Source: Firmicutes bacterium UBA1702
GTDB taxonomy: Bacteria > Bacillota > Clostridia > Peptostreptococcales > Anaerovoracaceae
NCBI GenBank assembly: GCA_002320005.1
Contig: DCJK01000024.1
Location: 1 to 64,000 of the forward strand
DNA length: 64,000 bases
Direction: 5' to 3'
The position numbers and the translations under genes are program-made. Under the pieces are notes generated by a model that did no database searches, was not told the origin of the DNA, and saw only the letters and a list, made by a program, of their open reading frames with translations. The first letter of the stretch is position 1. The number at the start of each line of letters is the position of its first letter. This document shows positions 7,404-16,750 of the stretch, piece by piece.

Positions 7404-8413
7404 TGGTATTCTTAGTTCAGCAGACATTACTCTTTGCAGTTCCTCTTATGATAGTAGCTCTGGCAGGTGTATGTGCGGAGCGTTCAGGTGTAATCAACCT
7501 GGCTTTGGAAGGTATTATGATATTCGGTGCTTTTGTGGGAGTACTGTTTATCAGAATAATGCAGGCAAACAATATCTTCGGTCAGGAACAGGGGCAGATT
7601 CTTATGATTCTTGCAATGCTGGTGGCTGCAGTGTGCGGTGCAATATTTTCGCTGCTTCTGGCTTTTTCGGCAATCAATCTGAAAGCCGATCAGACAATAG
7701 GAGGCACTGCACTTAACATGCTGTCACCTGCAATCGTACTTTTCTTCATAAACCTTATTGCGCAGCAGAATACTCTGGGAATGGCCAAAGGCGGCGCAGC
7801 AAGCTGGTTTATGATAAGACCGTCCACCTTTGGACTGCCTAAGGACTATAGCTGGGGAGCCATAATAGACATACTTATTAACAAGGTATATCTTTCCACT
7901 TATATATGCATAATAGTATTTATAGGTGTATCTATTTTCCTCTACAAAACCAGATTCGGACTCAGAATGCGTTCTTGCGGTGAAAACCCTCATGCTGCGG
8001 ATTCACTTGGCATAAACGTATATAAGATGCGCTATGCCGGCGTAATTATTTCAGGAGCGCTGGCAGGTATGGGCGGATTTACTTACGCGCTTACAACAAC
8101 AAACTGCTCTTCTACCGGAGAGGTTGCAGGATATGGATTCCTTGCTCTGGCAGTTATGATTTTCGGAAACTGGACGCCGCTTAACATTGCAGCAGGCGGC
8201 CTGCTTTTCGGATTGTTCAAATGCATCGCAGCAACATATTCTACTCTGGACATCAACGGAGACGGAGTATATCTTTTGTCACAGATAGGAATAAGTCCGT
8301 ATGTTTATCGTATGCTGCCATACCTGATTACTTTGATTGTTCTGGCCTTCACATCCAAGAAATCCAGAGTGCCTAAGGCAGAGGGAATTCCTTACGATAA
8401 AGGTCAAAGATAA
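7403..8413 (+). CDS. nucleoside ABC transporter permease 2
   Basis: A 336-residue polytopic permease of the same superfamily, equivalent to NupQ/YufQ. The family motif GVINLALEGIMIFGAF is near residues 29-44. The ATPase-coupling loop LRMRSCGENPHAADSLGI is at about 191-208. Its ATG overlaps the stop of permease 1 by one base, so the two subunits are produced together. A terminator follows directly, closing the four-gene operon of binding lipoprotein, ATPase and two permeases. Confidence 0.9.
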   Translation: MVFLVQQTLLFAVPLMIVALAGVCAERSGVINLALEGIMIFGAFVGVLFIRIMQANNIFGQEQGQILMILAMLVAAVCGAIFSLLLAFSAINLKADQTIGGTALNMLSPAIVLFFINLIAQQNTLGMAKGGAASWFMIRPSTFGLPKDYSWGAIIDILINKVYLSTYICIIVFIGVSIFLYKTRFGLRMRSCGENPHAADSLGINVYKMRYAGVIISGALAGMGGFTYALTTTNCSSTGEVAGYGFLALAVMIFGNWTPLNIAAGGLLFGLFKCIAATYSTLDINGDGVYLLSQIGISPYVYRMLPYLITLIVLAFTSKKSRVPKAEGIPYDKGQR

Positions 8414-8425
8414 AAGAAATATCGA

Positions 8426-8461
8426 CGGGGGTGCGGGATACCGTACCCCTTTGCTTTTTTT
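8426..8461 (+). terminator. operon terminator after nucleoside importer
   Basis: GGGGT-CGG pairs with CCG-ACCCC over a GATA loop, with T-rich sequence after it. Confidence 0.75.
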
Positions 8462-8473
8462 AAGGAAAGAGAA

Positions 8474-10273
8474 ATGTTTTTACCCATAACAAAAGAAGAA
8501 ATGCATGAAAGAGGGTGGGAAGAGGCAGATTTTGTGCTGGTCACAGGAGATGCCTACGTGGATCATCATTCCTTTGGAACTGCAATTATAGGAAGACTTC
8601 TGGAAAGCAGGGGCTACAGGGTGGCTGTGCTTCCGAGACCTGATTACAAAAGCGTCAATGATTTCAGACGATTTGGAAAACCGAGACTGGGCTTCCTTAT
8701 AAACAGCGGTGTGGTAGACTCCATGGTTAATAACTACTCTGTATTTAAAAACAAAAGAAAGAAAGATGAATACGCACCGGGAGGAGTTGCAGGAGGCAGA
8801 CCTGACAGAGCCCTGATTGTATATGCCAACAGAGCCAGAGAGGCCTACAAGGGAGTTCCGGTCATAATAGGAGGCATTGAGGCGAGTCTGAGAAGACTGG
8901 GACATTATGATTACTGGAGTGACAAGGTAAGGCGTTCGATTCTGCTGGATGCAAAAGCGGATCTGCTCATATACGGCATGGGAGAAAAAGCCGTTCTGGA
9001 AATAGCAGAAGCCTTGGAATCCGGAATAGATGTGAAGGATATAACGTGGATAAGGGGAACGTGTTTTAAAAGCAAAGAGGCACCTGCAGGTGATGAAAAT
9101 ATAATTCTGCCGCATTTTAAAAGTATATCAGAAGACAAAAAAGCATATGCACAAAGCTTTGCTTTGCAGTTTAAAAACAATGATTATATATCGGCCGGAG
9201 GACTTGCAGAGCAGTATGATAAAAATGTGTGGGTCATTCAGAATCCACCGCAGTCTCCATTATCTCAGCAGGAACTGGATGATGTATATGAACTCCCTTT
9301 CGAGAATGAACCGCATCCCTCTTATGACAGAGCCGGAGGCATACCTGCTTTCAGCGAGGTAAAATTCAGTCTGGTAAGTTCGCGAGGATGCTTTGGCGGC
9401 TGCAGTTTCTGTGCACTGACATATCATCAGGGCCGTCAGGTGAGAGGAAGAAGCAAAGAGTCGCTTATCAGAGAAGCCCAAAAGCTTATTGAGAAAAAAG
9501 ATTTTAAAGGATATATTCATGATGTAGGAGGACCTACTGCAAACTTTAGAGGACCTGCATGCAGCGGACAGCTTAAAAGAGGTGTATGTACCGATAAAGA
9601 CTGCATGTTTCCCAAAGTGTGTCCTGCCATAGCAGCAGATCACAGTGATTACCTGGACATTTTGAGGAGCCTCAGAGAGCTGGACGGCGTAAAGAAGGTG
9701 TTTATCAGGTCAGGAATTCGATATGACTACCTTCTGGCCGATCCTGAATGTGACCGATTTATTGAAGAACTGTGCAGACATCACGTAAGCGGGACACTTA
9801 AAGTGGCACCTGAGCATGTTTCAGAGAGGGTTCTAAGATATATGCATAAAGCGCCCAAAGAAGTCTTTATGCAGTTCAGCAAGAAGTACGAGGAAACCAA
9901 CCGGAAACTGGGTTTGAAACAGTATCTGATTCCGTATCTTATTTCCAGCCATCCTGGTAGCACCCTTGAGGATGCGGTGGAACTGGCACTGTTTCTGAAA
10001 GAATATGGATTTGTACCGGATCAGGTGCAGGATTTTTACCCTACGCCCGGAACTCTGTCAACATGTATGTACTATACTGAAATGGATCCTCTGACAATGG
10101 AACCTGTATATGTGGCAAAAACCGCAGAAGAAAAAAAGATGCAAAGGGCACTTATACACTTTCATAAAAATGAAAACCGCAAGACCGTGGAAAAGGCTCT
10201 GGCTAAAGCAGGAAAGCAGGAACTGATTCCTTTACTTTCTTCACAGAGACTTCACACAAAAAAAGGCAAATAG
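8474..10273 (+). CDS. YgiQ family radical SAM protein
   Basis: A 599-residue cytoplasmic radical SAM protein of the YgiQ (UPF0313) family. The 4Fe-4S/SAM motif CFGGCSFC lies near residue 311, preceded by a typical N-terminal cobalamin-binding-like region containing VDHHSFGTAIIGRLLE. A further cysteine cluster (CSGQLKRGVCTDKDC, near residue 365) is seen in this family. The reaction of YgiQ proteins is not established. AAGGAAAGAG precedes the ATG. It is a single gene between a terminator and the promoter of the acyl-CoA ligase gene. The length is normal for the family. Confidence 0.9.
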   Translation: MFLPITKEEMHERGWEEADFVLVTGDAYVDHHSFGTAIIGRLLESRGYRVAVLPRPDYKSVNDFRRFGKPRLGFLINSGVVDSMVNNYSVFKNKRKKDEYAPGGVAGGRPDRALIVYANRAREAYKGVPVIIGGIEASLRRLGHYDYWSDKVRRSILLDAKADLLIYGMGEKAVLEIAEALESGIDVKDITWIRGTCFKSKEAPAGDENIILPHFKSISEDKKAYAQSFALQFKNNDYISAGGLAEQYDKNVWVIQNPPQSPLSQQELDDVYELPFENEPHPSYDRAGGIPAFSEVKFSLVSSRGCFGGCSFCALTYHQGRQVRGRSKESLIREAQKLIEKKDFKGYIHDVGGPTANFRGPACSGQLKRGVCTDKDCMFPKVCPAIAADHSDYLDILRSLRELDGVKKVFIRSGIRYDYLLADPECDRFIEELCRHHVSGTLKVAPEHVSERVLRYMHKAPKEVFMQFSKKYEETNRKLGLKQYLIPYLISSHPGSTLEDAVELALFLKEYGFVPDQVQDFYPTPGTLSTCMYYTEMDPLTMEPVYVAKTAEEKKMQRALIHFHKNENRKTVEKALAKAGKQELIPLLSSQRLHTKKGK

Positions 10274-10284
10274 TATATAATAAC

Positions 10285-10310
10285 ATCTGGTATAATATTC
10301 AATACCAGAT
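10285..10310 (+). promoter_or_regulatory. candidate promoter with overlapping operator dyad
   Basis: ATCTGGTAT (10285-10293) and ATACCAGAT (10302-10310) form a perfect 9-bp dyad. The left arm runs into a TATAAT (10291-10296) preceded by TGG, an extended -10 box. The acyl-CoA ligase ATG is 45 bp after the -10. A repressor bound here would block the promoter. Confidence 0.5.
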
Positions 10311-10340
10311 AATTCGAAAATACCCACAAGGAGACATGCT

Positions 10341-12059
10341 ATGACCAAGGAACAATCATATATCAACAAAGGGACGACCCTGAAGGAACTGATATACAAT
10401 GCAGCCGGTGAATTTCCCAATAACAATGCTTTCAGATTTAAAGAAAAAGGCGTAATAAAAACAGAAAGCTTTTCCCAGCTTATACGTGACATCGAGGCTA
10501 TGGGTACTGCCATGTTTACCAGAAATTTTGATGGCAAAAATATAGGCATTATCGGTGAAAATTCTTTCCAGTGGTATCTGTGTTATCTTGCTGTTGTCTG
10601 CGGAGGAAACATTGCAGTTCCATTTGATAAGGGACTTACAGCCCGGGAACTGGAGAATTGTGTAGAGCGCAGCGATATCGAATTTCTTTTCTATGATTTG
10701 AAACACAAGGATATGATAGAAGAAATAAGAGGCATATTTTCTGACAAGGTGGAATTCCTCTGTATGGACGGTGATGATGGCTGCGTGAAACCTATGCTGG
10801 AAGAAGGCAGAAAAAAACTTGAAGCCGGAGAGCGTGCATATGTCAGCAAAGAAGTAAAGAAGGAGGATATAGCGGTATTTCTCTTTACTTCGGGAACCAC
10901 CAGCGATTCTAAGATTGTAATGCTCAGTCATGACAATATAGCTTCTAACACGAGAGATATGCTGGAAATGGAACTGTTTTATCCCAGCGATGTCAATATG
11001 GCATTCCTGCCGTTCCACCACAGCTTCGGTCTGGGAGCTGTAATGGTGTTTCTGTCATCCGGAAGCGATAATGTGTTCTGCGACGGTCTTAAATATGTTC
11101 AGAAGAACTTTGCTGAATATGGTGTAAGCGTGTTTGTAGGTGTTCCGCTTATTGTTGAAAATCTGTATAACAAGGTAATGAAACAGGTGGAGAAGCAAGG
11201 TAAAACAAAGACAGTCAATACCGGAATAAAAATTTCAAGATTTCTTATGAAACTTGGCATTGATATGAGAAGAAAGATCTTTGCCGAGATAATAGAAAAA
11301 CTTGGAGGAAGCCTGAGACTGATAATATGCGGCGCAGCAGCTCTTGACAAGAGTGTTTCTCAGGGACTTAATGATTTCGGTATAACTACTATACAGGGAT
11401 ATGGACTTACGGAAACTTCTCCGGTACTGACAGCTGAAAGACCCTGGGCTCTTTGTGCAGGAACTGTGGGCACGCCTATGAAGTCTGTTGAAGTACGATT
11501 TGAAGATCTTGACAGTAACGGTATAGGAGAAATAGTGGTAAAGGCACCTAACGTTATGGTGGGATATTATAAACAGCCTGAAGAAACGGCAAAAAACATA
11601 AAAGACGGATGGTTTTATACCGGAGATCTGGGAAAACTCGATTCCAAGGGCAATCTGATAATATCCGGCAGAAAGAAAAATGTCATCGTACTGAAAAACG
11701 GAAAAAATGTTTTCCCGGAAGAAATTGAAGATCTGATAGACAAGATCCCTTATGTAAGCGAGAGTATGATTTTTACCAGAGAAAAACATAATGAACTGGT
11801 GCTCTGGTGTGAAGTGGGATATGACAAGGAAATTTTGAAGGACGAAAATATTACTGAAGAGCAGCTGGCAGAAAAAATTGCCGCTGCTATGGCTCAGATA
11901 AATGAAGTTCTTCCTAAATATAAGCATGTGAACCACTTTATACTTACTGATGAGCCGATGGTTAAAACCACCACACAAAAGGTAAAAAGAAGATTTGAGT
12001 TAGAGAAAATAAACGCCAACTGGGATGACTCTAAAGGATATAATGTTGTTTCAAAGTAA
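10341..12059 (+). CDS. AMP-binding long-chain acyl-CoA ligase-like protein
   Basis: A 572-residue member of the adenylate-forming superfamily, closest in layout to long-chain fatty acid-CoA ligases. The phosphate loop FTSGTTSDSKIVMLSH (about residues 183-198) is a variant lacking the usual Gly and Pro. GYGLTETSP (about 354) is the A5 motif, YTGDLGKLD (about 428) the A7 region, and GRKKNVIVLKNGKNVFPEEIE (about 443) precedes the hinge. A lysine-rich KTTTQKVKRR near the C-terminus fits the A10 lysine. It likely activates fatty acids with ATP and CoA. The start follows AAGGAG. The DNA methyltransferase gene follows 17 bp later and may be co-transcribed. Confidence 0.85.
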   Translation: MTKEQSYINKGTTLKELIYNAAGEFPNNNAFRFKEKGVIKTESFSQLIRDIEAMGTAMFTRNFDGKNIGIIGENSFQWYLCYLAVVCGGNIAVPFDKGLTARELENCVERSDIEFLFYDLKHKDMIEEIRGIFSDKVEFLCMDGDDGCVKPMLEEGRKKLEAGERAYVSKEVKKEDIAVFLFTSGTTSDSKIVMLSHDNIASNTRDMLEMELFYPSDVNMAFLPFHHSFGLGAVMVFLSSGSDNVFCDGLKYVQKNFAEYGVSVFVGVPLIVENLYNKVMKQVEKQGKTKTVNTGIKISRFLMKLGIDMRRKIFAEIIEKLGGSLRLIICGAAALDKSVSQGLNDFGITTIQGYGLTETSPVLTAERPWALCAGTVGTPMKSVEVRFEDLDSNGIGEIVVKAPNVMVGYYKQPEETAKNIKDGWFYTGDLGKLDSKGNLIISGRKKNVIVLKNGKNVFPEEIEDLIDKIPYVSESMIFTREKHNELVLWCEVGYDKEILKDENITEEQLAEKIAAAMAQINEVLPKYKHVNHFILTDEPMVKTTTQKVKRRFELEKINANWDDSKGYNVVSK

Positions 12060-12076
12060 GACTGCGGAGATAAAAT

Positions 12077-13444
12077 ATGAACCTGATTGATAAATTCGGA
12101 TATATAGCCAAAGAGGTAAAGGCGGAGCTGCACAAAATGCAGTTCACGCCTTTTGGCGTTTCTGAAGAAATAAATTCAGACACTGGCAAAGAGAAAAATC
12201 TTCTCGCTCACGGAGACAATCTGGAATTTATGAAATACCTTCTTTATGATAAAAATATGGCAGGGAAAATAAATATGATCTACATAGACCCTCCTTTTTT
12301 TACCAAGGCAGCATATGATGCGGTAATACAGTTTGCTCCGGTGGAGGGAAAGAAATTGCCTCCGGTAAAACATCCTGCCTATGAAGACATATGGCAGCGT
12401 GATATGGAGGAGTATCTTAAAATGCTTACTTCCAGGCTGTGCCTTATGAAAGAACTTCTGGCGGATGATGGCACAATATGGGTTCATCTGGACTGGCATG
12501 TTGTTCACTATGTAAAGATATTTATGGATGAGATTTTCGGCGAAGAGAATTTTGTGAATGAAATAATCTGGCACTATAAGTCCGGAGGCTCCGGGAAACG
12601 TCATTTTGCAAGAAAACACGATACAATTCTGGTCTACAGTAAGACAAAAAAGTATTATTTTGCGCCTCCCAAAGAGAAGTCCTATAACAGAGGTTTCAAA
12701 CCCTACAGATTCAAGGGAGTCAAGGAGTATAAGGACGAACTGGGATGGTATACCATGGTTACAATGAAGGATGTGTGGAATGTGGACATGGTGGGTCGCA
12801 CCTCTTCAGAGCGGACAGGATACGCAACTCAGAAACCGGAGGCTCTGCTGGAGCGCATAATTGACGGTGCCACCAGAGAAGGCGACCTTTGTGCGGATTT
12901 TTTCTGCGGCTCCGGAACTATGGCTGCCGCAGCTGAAAAAAAAGGCAGAAAGTGGATATGTTGTGACGACAGCCCGCTGGCAGTTTCCAGTGTGGTCAAG
13001 AGGACCCAACCTATGGGAGCTGCCATATGCGTTTTTGAGCAGGCATCGGGAGATAAGCACGGCACGGCTTGTGAAGCTGCAGATAAGATCGGGGCTGATA
13101 TATGCATCACCAGAGAAGAAGTGGCAGGCTCCGATAAGGAACTTTTGAGAGTAACGCTGAAAAACTATATTCCGGAAAAAACGCCTGAAGCAGCTGATGC
13201 CAAAGGAACAGAAACTTTAAAAACGATCATGGAAAAAGACCCTCTTCAGCTTGTGGAGTACTGGAGCGTAGACTTTGACTATGACGGCAGAGTATATAGA
13301 CCTCAGGCTATCCTTTCAAAAAATAAGGGAAGACCGGAGTGCTTCTGTGAAAAACTCATATCTGCAGGGAAAAACCAGGCAGTTTGCGTTAAAACAGTGG
13401 ATGTGCTGGGAAATTGCACAATGCAGATTTTTAAATTGACCTGA
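12077..13444 (+). CDS. solitary beta-class DNA methyltransferase (type III Mod-like)
   Basis: A 455-residue N6-adenine/N4-cytosine DNA methyltransferase with beta-class motif order. Motif IV DPPF is near residue 72 (MIYIDPPFFTKAAYD); the SAM-binding motif I DFFCGSGT is near 273, after YATQKPEALLERII. The GEENFVNEIIWHYKSGG stretch is typical of Mod-type enzymes. A C-terminal extension of about 150 residues follows motif I and has no feature I recognise. No restriction or specificity subunit lies on either side, so it looks like an orphan modifier. It sits 17 bp behind the acyl-CoA ligase gene with a GCGGAG site and overlaps the 3' end of ylmC by 14 bp. The target site cannot be read from sequence. 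Confidence 0.88.
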   Translation: MNLIDKFGYIAKEVKAELHKMQFTPFGVSEEINSDTGKEKNLLAHGDNLEFMKYLLYDKNMAGKINMIYIDPPFFTKAAYDAVIQFAPVEGKKLPPVKHPAYEDIWQRDMEEYLKMLTSRLCLMKELLADDGTIWVHLDWHVVHYVKIFMDEIFGEENFVNEIIWHYKSGGSGKRHFARKHDTILVYSKTKKYYFAPPKEKSYNRGFKPYRFKGVKEYKDELGWYTMVTMKDVWNVDMVGRTSSERTGYATQKPEALLERIIDGATREGDLCADFFCGSGTMAAAAEKKGRKWICCDDSPLAVSSVVKRTQPMGAAICVFEQASGDKHGTACEAADKIGADICITREEVAGSDKELLRVTLKNYIPEKTPEAADAKGTETLKTIMEKDPLQLVEYWSVDFDYDGRVYRPQAILSKNKGRPECFCEKLISAGKNQAVCVKTVDVLGNCTMQIFKLT

Positions 13445-13664
13445 AGATTATCATATCCTCACCAATGACTATTATGGAACTCCATGGCAACTGAATATCG
13501 CCTTTAAATCTGCTGCTGACGCCGCCGGTCAGATCCGGTACCAGCAGCGATTTTATTACTCCGGTTTTCTCGTCAAAAAGCATTTCTGCATCCCATAACT
13601 TCCCGTGCATGCTTCCTTTTACTATATCAACGATTTCCTTGTCTCCGATTTCACTTAAAAGCAT
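13431..13664 (-). CDS. YlmC/YmxH family PRC-barrel sporulation protein
   Basis: A 77-residue protein of the YlmC/YmxH family, small PRC-barrel proteins tied to sporulation in Firmicutes. Family features are the N-terminal LSEIGDKEIVDIVKGSMHG, the central DAEMLFDEKTGVIKSLLVP and the C-terminal LPWSSIIVIGEDMIIF. On the minus strand AAAGGAG precedes its ATG by nine bases. It converges with the methyltransferase gene (3' ends overlap by 14 bp) and diverges from the ClpP-like gene, so the 60-bp gap at 13665-13725 must hold both promoters. The molecular role is unknown. Confidence 0.85.
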   Translation of the reverse strand: MLLSEIGDKEIVDIVKGSMHGKLWDAEMLFDEKTGVIKSLLVPDLTGGVSSRFKGDIQLPWSSIIVIGEDMIIFRSI

Positions 13665-13725
13665 AATCGATTACTCCTTTGCAAATAATAGGGATATTAA
13701 ATATTATTTAGAAAGGGAACTTGTT

Positions 13726-14409
13726 ATGAGCGAAGAAAAAGAAAAGGACAACAAGGAAAATGAAAACTCATCTGCAGCAGATATAATCAGAGAGCTGGGG
13801 CTCATCACCAGCGGAACGGGCTTTAAAAGCGATATACAATATATAAACATAATAGGCAGTATAGAAGGGCATTCGGTATTGCCTCAGGATACAAAGACCA
13901 CCAAATATGAGCATCTCATTCCTGAGCTTGTTGCAGTGGAGGAAAACCCTGATATAAAGGGCCTGCTGCTTATTCTGAATACTGTAGGTGGTGATGTGGA
14001 AGCAGGGCTGGCCCTTTCAGAACTGGTGGCAGGATTGTCTAAACCCACGGTATCTCTTGTTATAGGCGGAGGACATAGCATTGGAATTCCACTGGCTGTA
14101 TCAGCGGATTATTCCTTCGTCGCCAGGTCAGCAACTATGACTTTACACCCTATAAGAACAAGCGGCACCCTTATAACCGCAGAACCTACTTTTGAATATA
14201 TGAAAAAAACCCAGGAGCGTGTTGTGGATTTTATTGTTGAGCATTCCCATGCTTCAAGGGATGATATCGAAACCAAGATGAACTGCACCGATAACATGGC
14301 AAATGACGTGGGAACTCTTCTGTTTGGTCCGGAAGCCGCCGAGATGGGACTTATTGACCAAGTGGGCTCACTCTCTGATGCATTGAAAAGACTGCGCCAA
14401 ATGATTTGA
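13726..14409 (+). CDS. ClpP-like protease (TepA/YmfB family)
   Basis: A 227-residue protein of the ClpP/crotonase superfamily, closest to the TepA (YmfB) group of Firmicutes. The nucleophile Ser sits in GGGHSIGIPLAV (about residue 112) and the catalytic His in MTLHPIRTSG (about 137). The oxyanion loop matches NTVGGDVEAGLALSELV. The first 25 residues are charged and low in complexity. TepA was described as aiding protein export and may act as a peptidase at the membrane, but its substrates are unknown. The ATG at 13726 follows AGAAAGGGAAC; an upstream frame overlaps ylmC and was rejected. The Tad pilus locus begins 58 bp downstream. Confidence 0.85.
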   Translation: MSEEKEKDNKENENSSAADIIRELGLITSGTGFKSDIQYINIIGSIEGHSVLPQDTKTTKYEHLIPELVAVEENPDIKGLLLILNTVGGDVEAGLALSELVAGLSKPTVSLVIGGGHSIGIPLAVSADYSFVARSATMTLHPIRTSGTLITAEPTFEYMKKTQERVVDFIVEHSHASRDDIETKMNCTDNMANDVGTLLFGPEAAEMGLIDQVGSLSDALKRLRQMI

Positions 14410-14467
14410 CATTTTTTACCATAAGAGGTATTCTTAAGAAGCAAAGGGAAACGGAGAAAGGAAGCAT

Positions 14468-15463
14468 ATGAAAAGGCTTAAAGTAACCGTTTACACCAGA
14501 GATAAAGATTACAGTCTGGCATTGGCAAAAGGCCTGTGCATGGCCAGCCGAGGCATGGAAATCCGCATTGCGGAAAATATGAATGAGGCCCTTATGTCTG
14601 CAGAAGAGCAAGGTATAGTTTTGACAGACATCTGCAGTGAAAACCTGCCTGGAGTGGTGTTCCTCAGCGAGGACAGGGAAAATGACAGAGGCGTATATAA
14701 GCGCAGTTCTGTAGAAGAAATTGCAGAAGCGGTGAAAGATACATGCCTGAGGACTTACGGCAGGTATTTTGACCCCGATGGTGCCGGAAGTATGAAAATC
14801 TACAGATTGAGAAGCTTTTCCGGAGGTACAGGAGTCACTTCGGCAGCCGTTACTCTGGCATCAATTTTTGCAGCTGAGGCAGGAAAGCAGGTGCTTTACT
14901 TGAATATCAGCGGGCCCGACGACTATCTATATTATACCGGTGCAGATTTCGCCAAGACAGAGTCAAAGAAAAAGTTTGCGTATGCTGCCGATACCGGAGG
15001 AAAAGTGCATGCAGAAAGATGTTTTACCAGAGATAAAGACGGAGTCTGGTATCTTCGGCCGGATGACGGAGAGAACTGTCTTTTAAAAGATACAACCTAT
15101 GACAAAATAATTGATTTCCTCAGAAACAGCAATAAATTTACTCATGTGATAATCGATGGAGGTAAAGAAGCCTACGGAAAAGACAGAAAGGATGAGACAG
15201 TTATAACACTTTTCAGGTACGGCGCTTTGAAAAGAGACAGTTACGGCGAAGAAGACATCGAAGTAATAAATTTCAGCCCCGAGACAGGATGCCGAAATAA
15301 TATCATTTACCTTCCTGAAGATAAGAAAAGCTTTAGCGAAAAAGACGGAAAAGTCCGGATATCCCCGGAGGGGGATTTCTTTGAAGGAGTATCCTGCCTG
15401 AGATCCGTACTTGAGAAGGAAGCGGTGCTGTCGGTTTTTGTCGAGAAAAAACAGTTGCAATAG
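14468..15463 (+). CDS. tadZ: TadZ-like pilus localisation protein with degenerate ATPase
   Basis: A 331-residue protein at the head of the Tad locus. Residues 1-105 resemble a response-receiver-like fold lacking an obvious phospho-acceptor motif, and residues 108-330 a MinD/ParA-type ATPase domain. This is the TadZ/CpaE layout, a polar localisation factor for Tad pili. The expected Walker A, KGGxGKT, is replaced by SFSGGTGVTS at residues 117-126, losing both lysines, so ATP hydrolysis is doubtful. Position directly before cpaF supports the call. The start follows AAAGGAAG. A hairpin sits at its stop codon. Confidence 0.75.
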   Translation: MKRLKVTVYTRDKDYSLALAKGLCMASRGMEIRIAENMNEALMSAEEQGIVLTDICSENLPGVVFLSEDRENDRGVYKRSSVEEIAEAVKDTCLRTYGRYFDPDGAGSMKIYRLRSFSGGTGVTSAAVTLASIFAAEAGKQVLYLNISGPDDYLYYTGADFAKTESKKKFAYAADTGGKVHAERCFTRDKDGVWYLRPDDGENCLLKDTTYDKIIDFLRNSNKFTHVIIDGGKEAYGKDRKDETVITLFRYGALKRDSYGEEDIEVINFSPETGCRNNIIYLPEDKKSFSEKDGKVRISPEGDFFEGVSCLRSVLEKEAVLSVFVEKKQLQ

Positions 15464-15480
15464 AATTGCAGCTGTTTTAT
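15447..15480 (+). terminator. hairpin between tadZ and cpaF
   Basis: ACAGTTGCAAT (15451-15461) pairs with ATTGCAGCTGT (15465-15475), 11 bp with one G-T, flanked by AAAAA and TTTTAT. It overlaps the tadZ stop codon and is probably a partial terminator that sets the ratio of TadZ to the pilus machine. Confidence 0.6.
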
Positions 15481-15529
15481 TATACTCTTGAAGATGTAAA
15501 AAAATTACATAAAAAGGGAGTAAATGTAA

Positions 15530-16750
15530 ATGAAAGAGGAGCAGCTTATCAGGAAAATAAGAGAGCGACTTACTATATGCCAGGACCTCGATGATATCGA
15601 TGCCATGGGAATAATTCTTGATTGCATTCTGGAAGAAGCAGATATGTGCATGGCAGAGATGAAAGAACTGGAGCTTCTGGCAGAAAAGATTTTTTTAAAA
15701 ACCAGGCGGAGCCTCGGAATCCTTACACCGCTGGTAGAGGACAGCGAAATAACCGAGATAATGGTTAACGGGCCTGATAAAATATTTTATGAAAAGGAAG
15801 GAAACATACTACGGGCATCAATGTGTTTTGATTCTGAAGAGGAACTTGAGGAAATTATGCAGCGAATAATGTCAGAGGTACATAGAGAAATCAATGAACT
15901 AAATCCCATTGCAGATGCAAGGCTCCCTGACGGTTCCAGAGTAAACGGCGTGTTCAGAAATATAGCAGTAAGCGGCTCAACACTTACCATCAGAAAATTT
16001 TCGGATAATTATATGGAACTTGAAGATCTGACTGCAAACGGCACCATGACTCCTGATACTGCCCTGCTTCTGGAGGCACTCACATTCTGCGGATACAACC
16101 TTTTTGTAAGCGGAGGCACTTCCTCAGGTAAAACAACATTGCTCAATGCTTTGGGAGGTTGCATCGATCCTTCTGAAAGAGTGATAGTCATCGAAGACTC
16201 TGCAGAACTCAAACTTAATCATTCAGAAAATCTTGTGCATATGGAGTGCAGACAGGACAACAGAATGGGCAGAGGCGGAGTCACTATGGCAGGTCTTATT
16301 AAGAGCAGCCTGAGAATGAGGCCGGACAGAATAATTGTAGGAGAGGTAAGGGGTGAGGAGGTGGTTGACATGCTGCAGGCTATGAATACCGGTCATGCCG
16401 GGAGCATGTCAACAGGGCATGGCAATTCAGTAAAAGGTATGCTTAAAAGGCTGGAGTCTATGTATCTTATGGCTGTCCCGCTGGAAATAGATGCCATACG
16501 CGCCCAGATAGCAGAAGGCATCGATATAATGATTCATGTGGAAAAAATTTCTTACGGTCGAAGAGTAATGTCCGTGTCGGAACTTCTCGGATACGAAGAA
16601 GGAGAATTTCTGTTAAATGAGCTCATTGCCTTTGACGGAAAGGATACAGCCATACCTACTGGGTCTTTTATGCGAAATACTGACAGACTTTTCAGAAAGG
16701 GTGAAAAATATATTGACAGGCTACAGCATATGGGATTTGTCTCTATATGA
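15530..16750 (+). CDS. cpaF: Tad pilus assembly ATPase (TadA/CpaF)
   Basis: A 406-residue secretion ATPase of the CpaF/TadA family. Walker A is [16 protein letters not shown] (about residue 200), the Asp box [10 protein letters not shown] follows, and the His/Walker B region is [30 protein letters not shown] hydrolysis at the inner face drives assembly of Flp pili. GGGAG lies nine bases ahead of the ATG. The 3' end overlaps tadB. The family normally has a longer N-terminal part; here about 70 residues precede the conserved region. Confidence 0.92.
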   Translation: MKEEQLIRKIRERLTICQDLDDIDAMGIILDCILEEADMCMAEMKELELLAEKIFLKTRRSLGILTPLVEDSEITEIMVNGPDKIFYEKEGNILRASMCFDSEEELEEIMQRIMSEVHREINELNPIADARLPDGSRVNGVFRNIAVSGSTLTIRKFSDNYMELEDLTANGTMTPDTALLLEALTFCGYNLFVSGGTSSGKTTLLNALGGCIDPSERVIVIEDSAELKLNHSENLVHMECRQDNRMGRGGVTMAGLIKSSLRMRPDRIIVGEVRGEEVVDMLQAMNTGHAGSMSTGHGNSVKGMLKRLESMYLMAVPLEIDAIRAQIAEGIDIMIHVEKISYGRRVMSVSELLGYEEGEFLLNELIAFDGKDTAIPTGSFMRNTDRLFRKGEKYIDRLQHMGFVSI

